Assembly (NCBI GenBank): GCA_907163375.1
Contig: CAJQUW010010475.1
Coordinates: forward strand, 111,344-175,343
Direction: 5' to 3'
DNA from: Prostheceraeus crozeri
Taxonomy: Eukaryota > Platyhelminthes > Polycladida > Euryleptidae
DNA length: 64,000 nt
Shown here: piece by piece, positions 36,804 through 46,610 of the stretch
How positions within the stretch are numbered: position 1 is the stretch's first letter
Layout of the letters: the number at the start of each line of letters is the position of its first letter
The notes under the pieces: generated by a model
What the model was told of the DNA's origin: nothing
Seen by the model: the letters and a program-made list of their open reading frames with translations, nothing else
The model's database searches: none
Made by a program: the position numbers and the translations under genes

Positions 36804-36946
36804 CCCGAGAACGAACCATCGGCTCTCTTAAGGGCCACCATGGGGCAAGACATGATAGAACCTCCTCGCGGTTTGCCCTGGGCAGTCTTCGGACTGGCGA
36901 ATACTATCATTAAGTTGAATCTGCTATCAGTCAACTTGAACGTTGC
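36804..36946 (+). repeat. 142-bp intergenic module, copy 3
   Basis: Again directly after a stop codon (13 nt downstream), with the same perfect Kozak ATG. The mini-frame runs 50 codons to a different C-terminal end (about 36992). Confidence 0.9.
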
Positions 36947-37287
36947 AAATGCAGTTCGGTGTAATACTTCCTTTCGACGGGCGTTCCTGTAAAGGGCGGC
37001 GGTGAAACCCGTAGCTATGTATACCGCAAGGGACATTCGGCAATGGTCAATCTTGTTAAACCTCTCTGCGTCATGTTTGCAAGTGATTGCCTCTGTCTCA
37101 ACGTAGTATGCATTCGCGCCAGGGCGACATTTAGCCAACTGTCGAAGGTTGCCTAAAACTTTCCATTGCATACGTTATGAGAACCATGAGTTCTACCTGT
37201 CTCTATCAATGAGACGAATTGATGAATGGAATGAAATGGGAGGACACTCACGCGCCACACGCAACATAACACACTTCTCTCTTCCGT
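36947..37287. other. GC-richer spacer without clear gene
   Basis: No confident frame beyond the end of the mini-frame. Some short inverted words only. Possibly the 3' part of the preceding unit. Confidence 0.4.
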
Positions 37288-37695
37288 AGTCTAACAAGCT
37301 CTTTACACATGGATCGCAGTCGATTGCTATCCCTGTATCAGAAGTGTAAGCTATCTTAATTTATTTGACACTATTTTATCTACCATCATCGTCCATATGA
37401 AATGTTTTTAGATTTACAAGTTAGACTAAGCGTGCTACTATTTCCAAATGAAAAAGTATACATGGTTAAATCATCCACTTAAGCCCATCCATAGTCTAAC
37501 AAGCTCTTTACACATGGATCGCAGTCGATTGCTATCCCTATATCAGAAGTGTAAGCTATCTTAATTTATTTGACACTATTTTATCTACCATCATCGTCCA
37601 TATGAAATGTTTTTAGATTTACAAGTTAGACTAAGCGTGCTACTATTTCCAAATGAAAAAGTATACATGGTTAAATTATTCACTAAAACCCCATT
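37288..37695 (+). repeat. 204-bp tandem duplication
   Basis: tagtctaacaagctctttac starts at 37288 and again at 37492; the two units match almost exactly (ctgtatca against ctatatca). Each includes cagtcgattgctatccct, which also occurs just after module copy 2 at about 36429. Non-coding. Confidence 0.9.
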
Positions 37696-37741
37696 CAAGT
37701 AAGTCAGTATGAAAGCAAAGATAATACGAAATAAACATTTA

Positions 37742-38179
37742 TTATGGCATGTATTTCAAAAGGTCTTCATCGTCAATATCGTCCCAGAGTCTGGCTTCAC
37801 ATAGATTACAAAAACAGTTGAGCTGCTTTAAACGTTCTTCTGCAGCGTCCCTCACTTTCTCAATGTACGCCCACTCCGCCACGGTTCGCGGTTGGGAGTT
37901 AGGGGTGTACCACTCCCATATTTGATGCAAGTGCGACTTGCTGGTCATCTCCATCACCCCTTCGGCATCATATTGTAAATATTTCCACCGTATGCCTGTT
38001 AGGTCGGGCAACTCCTCTTCATCCTCCTCCGATAATGATAACTTTCGTATATTGTCGAGATTGTATGTCTTCTCCACCTTCGCCTTTCTTGGTGCATTTG
38101 GTGTAACGAGCACCTTTGCTGATGTATATGGAGAGGAGAACTCCAATGCGGTATTTGGTGTTGTTGGAGGACTTGTCAT
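37742..38179 (-). CDS. Conserved-looking 145-aa protein of unknown function
   Basis: Starts at an ATG divergent from polB and shares its upstream region. Ser/Thr/Pro-rich start (residues 1-45), an acidic serine patch (LSLSEEDEEELPDL), then a tryptophan- and charge-rich helical region (HLHQIWEWYTP, VAEWAYIEKVRDAAEERLKQL). The C-terminus has CFCNLCEARLWDDIDDEDL. The CFCNLC cluster could bind metal but has no partner His. No family recognised. Confidence 0.7.
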   Translation of the reverse strand: MTSPPTTPNTALEFSSPYTSAKVLVTPNAPRKAKVEKTYNLDNIRKLSLSEEDEEELPDLTGIRWKYLQYDAEGVMEMTSKSHLHQIWEWYTPNSQPRTVAEWAYIEKVRDAAEERLKQLNCFCNLCEARLWDDIDDEDLLKYMP

Positions 38180-38252
38180 GTTGTCTTTGAAATGCTGACT
38201 TTGAATAATGATAACTTTAACATTTTTCTAATTCTTAAGTATACACAAGCAG

Positions 38253-38435
38253 CCAATCAGAATGAACATCCAATGAATGAAGAGGATGAAAGTATATAAG
38301 CAAAGTGACATTCAGGTCATTTCATTTAATCTGTGAATCATACAAGTGACGAACGCACGATCTCTCTCTTTGACTATTATTTGAGTGAAGTCTCTATCTT
38401 GTAGAAGTATCAACCTTAAACTTGATTTCGTTGAA
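38253..38435 (+). promoter_or_regulatory. polB promoter and leader (CCAAT, TATA, shared leader motif)
   Basis: CCAAT at 38253-38257 and 38270-38274, TATATAAG at 38293-38300, then the leader word tgaatcatacaagtgacga plus acgcacgatctctctc (38332-38371). The same order recurs upstream of the rightmost gene on the minus strand, with the leader word tgaatcacacgagtgacgg. The CCAAT boxes are shared with the divergent 145-aa gene. Confidence 0.75.
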
Positions 38436-41400
38436 ATGGTAAGTTGAAAATTTCCTCTCATCTCCCTCAAACGTGTGACTAATAGCATCTTCCTCAATTT
38501 CAGGCATCAACTTCATCACCAACGCCCTCTCTTCTCGAGGAAAGTTTAGAGTTATTGAGTCAAGGTAGGTTGTAACACTACACTGAGGCTTGAACAGAGA
38601 TGAAAGAATGATTTCTCTTTCAGGTGATGTGAGTTCCAGCTCAGGACTCTCGCGGCAAGGCAACGAGTGGGAATGTGCCGACTGCGGACATATGTTTACA
38701 AGGAAGCACAGTCTCCTTCGACACATCAAACAACGTGTGTGTCAACGCAAAGCGGTGTCAATCTCCGGAGGTGAAGTTGATTCTGACGATGACATCTCCT
38801 TTCCTTGCGATTTGTGCCCTCTTTCTTTTGATAGTCACTTTCAGCGATCTTCGCACAGACTTCAACACACGCATGCAAATGATCACTACACCAACGGTAC
38901 CTCTACCATCTCCCTCATTAATGTTTCACATAATAATTTAGTACGCGACTACTGCATGGAGTCCAATACTCAAATTGTAGATTTTCCTGAGTGGCTCCTT
39001 CAAAATTCTAACATTATCGAAGCGCTCTTCAATAATTTAGACAATTTTAGAATGAAGGCGCTCATCTACCTTAAACTAAAATATATTAAAATAGATTTTC
39101 AAACGGGTCAAGTGACGGAGAGAATACAGTTTCATATTCCTTCCTCTTCCGCAACCGAAGTTGTAGACTGCGAGTCTTGGCTAAATTTTCACATTCAATG
39201 TTTAAAATCAAATGTAGATAAATTCAATCAACGCGACAGCGCTCTCATTTTTGATGGTGTGGACTCAGCCATATTCAAAATTTCCCTATTAGAAAGTCAT
39301 GCAGCTCGAGGCACATTTAAACTTCCAAAAACGTTGTATAATAAGAAAGCTGTCATCAATGTTGATTGTAAATCACAGTGTTTCAAATATGCAGTCCTAT
39401 CCATCCTTCACTATAATGATATCAACGCGCATCGAGATCGCACCTATAGCTATAGACAGTGGGAGGATGAACTAGACTTTGAAGGTTGTGATAGTAACAA
39501 CATGAAAATCAAAGATGTAGAAACGTTCGAAAAACATAATAAGATTAAAATTGTCGTTCACGTGTGGGAGAAGGGGTTGAAGGGTGCCCGCTATAATTCA
39601 CGTTCAACTTGTTATGAACGTGTAGTCAACCTCTTATTAGTAAAACAAGATGATAGCGAGGAATGGCACTACTGTGGTATTCCCAAAATCTCTCGCTTGT
39701 ACACTCACTTGGGGCACTCTAAAAGAGGTGAACATTTTGTATGCGACCGCTGCATCCGCTCATTTTGGAGTAAAGATAAATTTGAAACTCACTATGAATG
39801 GTGCAAGCGAGGTAAATTACAAATGGAACGCATGCCCAAAGATAAAATATTTTCACATAGGGATAATGGTGACGAATTAAGTCCCCTGCGTGTCATTTAC
39901 GCAGACATAGAATGCTACATTGATGATATCATCCACAAGCCAGCAGCCATATCCTGCTATGAAGTATGGCATGACCACTTTAGGAATAGACAAAACAAAA
40001 TGCATACTTGGCAAGGTGAAGATTGCATTTCAAAATTTCTAGAATTTCTCGATAAAGCTGCAAAATTTCAACAATCATATGATTCCCAATTGCAGCGTAA
40101 GTCACTACATATGTCAGATGAAGACAAACAAAAATTTGAAAGTTGCACATCCTGTCCTAAATGTCATAAAACGTTTGATGACGATAAAATTAAGAAAGTG
40201 CGTGATCATGATCACATCACTGGTAAATTTAGAAACGCACTCTGCTCCAAATGTAACTTTTCACTTAGGTTGAGACGTCGTGTACTACCCGTCATTTTTC
40301 ATAACTTTAAGGGCTATGACAGTCATATGCTCATAAAAGGAGGGTTGAGCCAGATGAAATCGTGGCAGTTTAATGTAATAGCACAAACGAGAGAAAAATT
40401 CATGGCAATGACAGCAAAAGTAGCAGTAGATAAAACTAAAGAAAATAAGACAGTCTTCTTCGAAATAAAATTTTTAGATTCATTTCAATTCATGTCAGCG
40501 TCACTAGCTTCTCTCGTTCGTAATCTCAAGTTTCTTCCCCATAGTCAAACTTTGAAGAAACACTATCCAAACTTAACGGATGAAATAATCACTCGCAAAG
40601 GAGTCTTTCCTTATGCGTATTTTAGCTCAATGTCTAAACTAAATGAAACAACCCTTCCTTCCATTGACAAATTCAAAAACGATTTGACGGGTGAAGATTG
40701 TCCAGTAGAGGACTATGAACATGCTCAAGAGGCATGGTTAAAATTTAATTGTAAAACGTTTGGCGATTATATGATCGCTTACTTAGAATTAGATGTCATT
40801 TTGCTGGCTGATGTCTTTCAGGAGTTTCGACGAGTGGCATTAGAAGAAGACAAATTAGATCCTATCCACTTTGTCAGTCTACCAGCCATGTCCTTTAAAT
40901 CAGCCTTTAAAATGACTGGTGAGACCATTCATCTCTTACAAGACCCGGAGATGTATAATATATTTGAGCGCGGAATACGCGGTGGTCTCACATTTGTAAA
41001 TAAACATCATATAAAATCTGAAACAGTAGGTGATGATCATATCCACCTAAAGTACTATGACCAAAATAATTTATATGGCAGTTCACTGTCTAAACCACTA
41101 CCTCATTCCGAGTTTAGTTGGTTAAATCAAAATGAGCTTGAGTATTACTCCAACCCTTCAAACATACTGAATATTCCAGATGAAGGTGATTGGGGATATT
41201 ATTTTGAAGTGGATTTGATTTATCCAAATAGTATTAAAAATAAAACTGCTGATTTCCCACTCGCACCTGAATCTGGCGAAGTGACTGAAGATATGTTTTC
41301 ACCATTCATGTCACAATTTCATAATAACTTAACAGAGTGTGGACAGCCAAGGTACAAACCATGCCGCAAACTTTTACTCACCCAATATGATAAGAAAAAT

Positions 41401-42408
41401 TATCTCGTACACTTCTGCATATTAAAATTCTATTTAGAAATGGGCATGCTTCTAAAGTCAGTTCACCGCATTATCAAATTTAGACAGAAAGCCTTCCTCA
41501 AACCCTACATAGATAGTAACAGTCAAAAACGTGCACTCGCCCAAAATAATTTTGAAAAGGATTTTTATAAATATAAGAATAATAGTCTATTCGGAAAGAC
41601 CATGGAGGATGTTAGAAAACGTATGAATTACAAACTAGTCGTTGATGAACAAAAATATCACAAATTGACCTCATCACCTCTTTTCATTGATAGAGACATC
41701 ATCGATGAGGATCTTGTAGGTGTTAAAATGATTAAATCAGAAGTTGAGTTGTGCAAACCCATCTATATTGGGCAAGCCGTTTTAGATTATTCCAAGCTTG
41801 AAATGTATCAACTCTTCTACAAAATATTAAAACCATGCCCTCTCGTAAAAGAGGTTCGCTTGCTGGGTGGTGATACAGATAGTTTCTTTTTAGGAATTAC
41901 CACTCAAAAAGATTTAAATTTTAATGAAGTAGGTAAGTCATTAGAAAAATATTTCGATACATCTAACTACAATCCCACTCATCCACTCTATTCCATACAG
42001 AATAAAGCCAAACTTGGTTGTTTTAAGGATGAAACAGCAGGAAAGGAAATAGATGAAATGATTCTCCTCCGTCCTAAAATGTATTCCATGAAACTAAAAG
42101 AATGTGCAGATAGTATTAAGCGTGCTAAAGGTATATCAAAATCCATTGTTCATAAAATGAAACATCGGTCCTATAAGAAGGCCTATAAAAATAAAACTAT
42201 AACGTTTGTCAATATGACAATCTTAAAATCTCAAGTTCATACTGTGAAAACGTACACGTTCAAGAAACGAGCACTTTCAGCATGGGAGGATAAGAGGTGT
42301 TGGATAGGACATAACACATCTCTTCCACATGGACATCCTGACACAAACATACCTCCACCCAAAAGAATAAAACTCACGCTACCACATTCAGGAGATGTAT
42401 TGACATAA
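38436..42408 (+). CDS. polB: Protein-primed family B DNA polymerase with two introns
   Basis: Replicates the element from a protein primer. I model three exons: 38436-38438 (the ATG alone), 38504-38564 and 38624-42408, with GT-AG introns of 65 and 59 nt. Frames join exactly, giving 1282 aa. Domains in order: two C2H2 fingers (ECADCGHMF, PCDLCPLSF), then a papain-like region with SQCFKYAV and WHYCGI, common in Polinton polymerases, and a third finger (FVCDRCIRSF). Next are exonuclease motif I YADIECYID (~447) and an endonuclease-VII-like zinc site DHDHITGKFRNALCSKCN. Exo II is HNFKGYDSHM (~581) and Exo III YLELDVILLADVF (~740). Polymerase A is DQNNLYG (~834), B NNSLFGKTMED (~1004), C GGDTDSFF (~1102), with KMY after it. 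All catalytic residues are present. It ends convergent with 42588. Confidence 0.97.
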
Positions 42409-42587
42409 TCAACTTTAACTCAGTATTTTGATGTTGCTTTTTGTAGATATACATGGTTGTTTTATGTATCGCATGAGATCGTTTCTTCCTTGTGAATATA
42501 TGCCTACAGTCAGCCCATTCCCCCTATATCTGTGAAAAGACTTTTTCATATACATATTTTTATTTCAATAAACATATCACAATGACT
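42409..42587. terminator. Convergent poly(A) region
   Basis: AATAAA on the plus strand at 42567-42572 serves polB, and its minus-strand counterpart at 42559-42564 lies 29 nt before the 42588 stop, inside the opposite 3' end. The two signals are adjacent, so the 3' ends overlap. Confidence 0.7.
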
Positions 42588-44108
42588 TCACTTTGTTTTC
42601 CGAAACACTAAAGTTACGAGGGATTTAGTATCTTTCACATGGATACACTCTTGTAAACCATTGGTAATTTTGATAGCAATAGAGGGTATAGTTTGTTTGA
42701 CGACGGGATGATAGAAAATAGATTCAAACATCTTCTCGACTATTCCATATGAAGCGTCTTTATCATGAATGAAATCACGTAAAATGTATTCTTTTTTCTC
42801 GCCAACAGAAATAGGTAAAATCAAATCACTTTGAATGTAAAGGTGTTGTTCATGTTTATCAAGTGTCATTGGTGTTTCTATACCAATCGTATGCGCAGCA
42901 GCAAACACAGTTTGTAGCATTGAAAAGCCAAAGAGTTTTTTCAAATTTTTACTCAATTGACATTGAATGTCATCACCCAGTTTCAGAACAACGCGTTGTT
43001 TTTCAATTGAAAACGAAATGTGGTGTGTCTTTACATCATATTTACTTTTCATCACATGCTTCAACTTCTGTTGTATATAAGGATTTACTACATGAATGAA
43101 GCTTTCAACTGTATGATATAGACGCGGCATTATATTGATAGCAACTTTAGATTCTTCATAAGACTGGTAAATTTTCTTGATGCGATCGCCATAGATGTCC
43201 ACCCACCATTCATCATTAACTGAATCAGCTTTAGTGTGATATTCATGAGAACCATACACCACACCGCTTCCAATAATAGGCGTATAATGTCTTACAAAAT
43301 GACGCAAGGTTGGAGAGAAATAAACTGTAAGTTTGTCATTATATTTCTGAATAACCAACTTATTTTTGTCCGCCATAATTTTCTCTCCATACTTCTTACC
43401 CACAGTCTCATTCCATCGTTTTACTAACTCAATAAGTGATAAAGGTTGAACACCACGCTTTTTCAAAATGATGCGTTCTTCGCATTCTACAACATCTTCA
43501 TCAAATATTTTAAATCTATAATGAAATTTGTTGATTCGAGTTGAATAAACTTTTTTAACATTTGCAGTAGCAATTGACGTTAGATGTAGTCCATGACCAA
43601 AACCAAGATGTGGATAGAATTCACTATCCAACCTCAGCGTAAGACCTTTAGTAAAAGAATGAAAGCGGAGGAACTGTCTCCCACTCCAATGATAGATAGT
43701 AAACTCATAAGCTTTCTGATTTTTATTCTTCATGATGGAAGTATTACCACTGTTGAATGCCTTAATAATTTTCTCATTCCCAAATGGCTCATAAGAATCT
43801 GATTTTATCTGAATCCATTCATAGTTCCACTTTCCATCTGATGTTAAATTGTATGGGAACTGAAATGCATTATTCATCGTTATTCCATCATGGGTGCGAG
43901 GAGTCAATATCATTTCTTCCAAATCATTCACATTCTGAATATTGCTATCATAGCAAATACTAGAAACGCCAACTTCCCATTCACCTTCTAAATGCAGTGG
44001 CCGATTTAATTCTACTCGATAGTCTGATGGTTTATTTTTGGGAAATTTATTCATAGAAGCATTACTGGGCAAGTAGATTAGAAACGAGTCCTTATTTTCA
44101 CTTTCCAT
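42588..44108 (-). CDS. Polinton LPSN/WEVGV-type protein A, probable virion component
   Basis: A 506-aa protein from the ATG at 44108; an in-frame ATG 30 nt upstream (44138) would put the octamer motif at 44141-44148 only 3 nt away, so I prefer 44108. The N-terminus has the signature FLIYLPSNASMNKFP then LHLEGEWEVGVSSI, known to me from unannotated Polinton-linked proteins of many invertebrates. The middle has IMPRLYHTVESF and the end LVTLVF. It is paralogous to the next gene along its length, although diverged. Position among capsid genes suggests a virion role (minor capsid or penton-like), which is inference. Confidence 0.85.
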   Translation of the reverse strand: MESENKDSFLIYLPSNASMNKFPKNKPSDYRVELNRPLHLEGEWEVGVSSICYDSNIQNVNDLEEMILTPRTHDGITMNNAFQFPYNLTSDGKWNYEWIQIKSDSYEPFGNEKIIKAFNSGNTSIMKNKNQKAYEFTIYHWSGRQFLRFHSFTKGLTLRLDSEFYPHLGFGHGLHLTSIATANVKKVYSTRINKFHYRFKIFDEDVVECEERIILKKRGVQPLSLIELVKRWNETVGKKYGEKIMADKNKLVIQKYNDKLTVYFSPTLRHFVRHYTPIIGSGVVYGSHEYHTKADSVNDEWWVDIYGDRIKKIYQSYEESKVAINIMPRLYHTVESFIHVVNPYIQQKLKHVMKSKYDVKTHHISFSIEKQRVVLKLGDDIQCQLSKNLKKLFGFSMLQTVFAAAHTIGIETPMTLDKHEQHLYIQSDLILPISVGEKKEYILRDFIHDKDASYGIVEKMFESIFYHPVVKQTIPSIAIKITNGLQECIHVKDTKSLVTLVFRKTK

Positions 44109-44147
44109 ATTATTCACATTGGAAAAATATATTAGCATACTTTTGCA

Positions 44148-45545
44148 TTAACTCTTCATTCGGAAATGGAGTGTAATACTTGTCACAGCATCTTTATGAA
44201 AAGGAATCAACGCACCAGCATCATCATAAATGGCAATATCAATTTGTGGGATGTAGTTTGATTTCAGCTTTGTATAATGCACTTTCTTGAAAGTATGCTC
44301 AGATAAAATACTGCAGCTTTTTGGCTGGTATGGTATCATTGCTAGCAATGGAGCTTCAACATCTCCCACACGTACATCTTCACCAATATTGGAATATATC
44401 TGAAAATAGTTAATACGACGCGATAGCGACATGTCTGCGCTAGCTTTGGTTACAGTACCACTTTTAAAGATATTTTGATCAAAACCCAAAATGTCCATTA
44501 GAGTTTTATCCATAATTAGTTCAATACCTTTTCCATTTATAGTGAGAGACAAAGTACCTTCTTTTTCAGAAAATGAAATATGTTGCTCATTAATCACTTC
44601 ATTTAAATAATCTACAACCAATTTAACCGAAGTAATAATGCGAGGCATCAACACTCTTGTTTCATGTAAGAAACCACCAAAAGGCTCTACACACTTTCTG
44701 TATAAAGATACGGCCCATTCTGTATCAAATTGATTTGACCTTTCACATGGTAAATGTTGCATATCAGATTTTCCATGAACAGCTGCAGAACGATGTCGTA
44801 AGAACTGATGAAAATCTTTTGAACAAACTAATACTAGATCATCATCATTTAATTTACTTATTGCAATATGATTAGATGATTTAATATAAGTCAATGTTGC
44901 CACTTGTTTGTCATCAACTCGAAGGAGATAATTAAATTTCTTCAATAATGTTTCAGGAGTCATGTTTGTCTTTCTTGGCTTAATCACAATCTTCTTCACC
45001 AACGTCTTCTCATTTCTTGGAATAAGATCTACATAATAAGCTTCCTCTCGATATATTAACTGTTTATGACCACTTATGTGGTAATTAACGTTAAAATTAT
45101 CATAGCTTGTTAAGGCGCTAGCGAGGTAGCCTAAATCATTTCTTAAACTTGGACTTAAACCAACAATCCAATCTTTCTCAACTACATGATGTACATAATT
45201 ATAATCATCATTGTGCGGAGTAAATTGGACAATATGTTTACACGCTTTATTCAAGAAATCATATATAAACTTTTTACATGATAAGAGATCTTTCTTTGGC
45301 CACTGTGGAATGTATATTCGGCACCCCTTTTCACATTGATAAGCAGCTGTACGCCTCATATTAATAGTCATCACCTCATGATCAAAAGTATAGACACAGT
45401 TGCTATAAACAAGTTGAGTGACACCCACTTCCCAATTCCCATTTAGCTGTTGTGCATGATCAATGGGAGTAGAAAAGAGTGCGGCTCGATTGCTAGTAAA
45501 TCTCTTTGTAGCCGCATTGCTAAGCAAAATATGATAAAACGACAT
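44148..45545 (-). CDS. Polinton LPSN/WEVGV-type protein B, probable virion component
   Basis: A 465-aa protein from the ATG at 45545. Same architecture as protein A: FYHILLSNAATKRFTSNRA, then LNGNWEVGVTQLVY near the N-terminus, VLMPRIITSVKLVVDYL in the middle, and a DIAIYDDAGALIPFH ... ITLHFRMKS end. That C-terminal pattern is typical of these proteins. It starts 22 nt downstream of a minus-strand ATGCAAAG motif (45567-45574), shared divergently with the gene at 45581. Function unknown; likely virion structural. Confidence 0.85.
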   Translation of the reverse strand: MSFYHILLSNAATKRFTSNRAALFSTPIDHAQQLNGNWEVGVTQLVYSNCVYTFDHEVMTINMRRTAAYQCEKGCRIYIPQWPKKDLLSCKKFIYDFLNKACKHIVQFTPHNDDYNYVHHVVEKDWIVGLSPSLRNDLGYLASALTSYDNFNVNYHISGHKQLIYREEAYYVDLIPRNEKTLVKKIVIKPRKTNMTPETLLKKFNYLLRVDDKQVATLTYIKSSNHIAISKLNDDDLVLVCSKDFHQFLRHRSAAVHGKSDMQHLPCERSNQFDTEWAVSLYRKCVEPFGGFLHETRVLMPRIITSVKLVVDYLNEVINEQHISFSEKEGTLSLTINGKGIELIMDKTLMDILGFDQNIFKSGTVTKASADMSLSRRINYFQIYSNIGEDVRVGDVEAPLLAMIPYQPKSCSILSEHTFKKVHYTKLKSNYIPQIDIAIYDDAGALIPFHKDAVTSITLHFRMKS

Positions 45546-45566
45546 TTTTATATTGCTAATCTGCAA

Positions 45567-45574
45567 CTTTGCAT
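45567..45574 (-). promoter_or_regulatory. ATGCAAAG octamer-like motif, divergent
   Basis: 22 nt upstream of the minus ATG at 45545 and 6 nt upstream of the plus ATG at 45581. One of a series of such motifs before right-half genes. Confidence 0.5.
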
Positions 45575-45580
45575 AACATC

Positions 45581-45937
45581 ATGAAGACTTGGATTTTGGA
45601 CTCTCTACAATATATCAGAGTTGATCGTGATGGAAACGTACATTTCAAAAATTCTCATGGTCATACATCAAGAGGAATTACATTAACATGGCGACAATTT
45701 GTCAACCTCAATGATATCATGAGGGATTTGGAATATTTTGAAACATTAAGATTCATCTCCTTGGGTGATCAAGTTTGGCTTCAACATTACAGAAATGAAA
45801 TTCAAATCTACCATTCTCATTCCGCAAACTGTTTCTCATTTCGCAAATACAATTGGGAGAAGTATAGAAGATACATACATCGCTCCATCATGACATTTAT
45901 TCGTCGTGAGTTCATCGCCCTACTATGCAAATCTTAA
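45581..45937 (+). CDS. LDSLQ/WEKY family protein 1 (118 aa)
   Basis: Starts at MKTWILDSLQ. Shared with the next gene are LDSLQ.I..D.D.NV.FK.S, then L..R.F..L..IM.DL.YF, IG/LG..(V/I)WL, IQ(I/L)YHS, WEKY(R/K)R..HRSI. The GNVHFKNS...GITLTWRQFVNLNDIM stretch faintly recalls the strand-then-helix pattern of PC4-type ssDNA-binding coactivators (KGISL..QW..L), but this is too weak to assert. It ends with its stop just after the octamer motif that precedes the next gene. Confidence 0.8.
   Translation: MKTWILDSLQYIRVDRDGNVHFKNSHGHTSRGITLTWRQFVNLNDIMRDLEYFETLRFISLGDQVWLQHYRNEIQIYHSHSANCFSFRKYNWEKYRRYIHRSIMTFIRREFIALLCKS
45925..45932 (+). promoter_or_regulatory. ATGCAAAT octamer-like motif
   Basis: Exact octamer on the plus strand, 27 nt before the ATG at 45960 and embedded in the last codons of the previous gene. 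Confidence 0.5.
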
Positions 45938-45959
45938 TCAGATATGATTACCACGCACC

Positions 45960-46610
45960 ATGAGTTGGAAATTAGATTCCCTACAACGTATTGAAACGGA
46001 TCATGATCGAAACGTCTATTTCAAAGATTCAACTGGAAATGTGAGAAGAGAGTTTGTTTTATCTTATCGTCATTTTCAATCTCTACATCATATCATGAAG
46101 GACTTGAAATACTTCTATATGAAAAGACATTCACGTATTGGAAATCGCATCTGGCTGCGCGTCAACAATCGGCGAATTCAACTCTATCATTCCCAACTTC
46201 ATACTAACTTCACATTTCATCAAGGTAGTTGGGAAAAGTATAAAAGGAAGGTACATCGCTCAATTTACTCATTCTTTCATCATGAAGCGCCATCGCTACA
46301 CCATCGTCAACATTCTCCGTCGCTTCAGACTCTACACCAAAATCGATCTCACAACATTACGCCAACAGCTTCCAAACAGCAAGTATTACCCGGGCCGTCC
46401 TCAAATGTTAGTAGTGAAGATGAACAATTCACGGAATCTTCAACTCTTCCCAAATGGGACTGTACAGATTCTCGGCGCCCTTTCTCATTCATCGGCGCAG
46501 TCAATGCGCTTAGAGCTACAGAGACTACTACGTCGGATATGGAAGAGGGAGAGGTGTGTGATGTCGAATCTGACTGTGGACAATATGGTGATCTCTACTC
46601 AATTGAGTGA
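45960..46610 (+). CDS. LDSLQ/WEKY family protein 2 with disordered tail (216 aa)
   Basis: Residues 1-110 are paralogous to the preceding gene (WKLDSLQRIETDHDRNVYFK ... WEKYKRKVHRSI). Residues 111-216 are low-complexity, Ser/His/Gln-rich, then acidic (SSEDEQF, DMEEGEVCDVESDCG). This tail is read entirely over the TBP-like gene in another frame (overlap 46282-46610), so it may be a passenger of the overlap or a genuinely dual-coded region. The tail has no hydrophobic core and looks unfolded. Confidence 0.7.
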   Translation: MSWKLDSLQRIETDHDRNVYFKDSTGNVRREFVLSYRHFQSLHHIMKDLKYFYMKRHSRIGNRIWLRVNNRRIQLYHSQLHTNFTFHQGSWEKYKRKVHRSIYSFFHHEAPSLHHRQHSPSLQTLHQNRSHNITPTASKQQVLPGPSSNVSSEDEQFTESSTLPKWDCTDSRRPFSFIGAVNALRATETTTSDMEEGEVCDVESDCGQYGDLYSIE

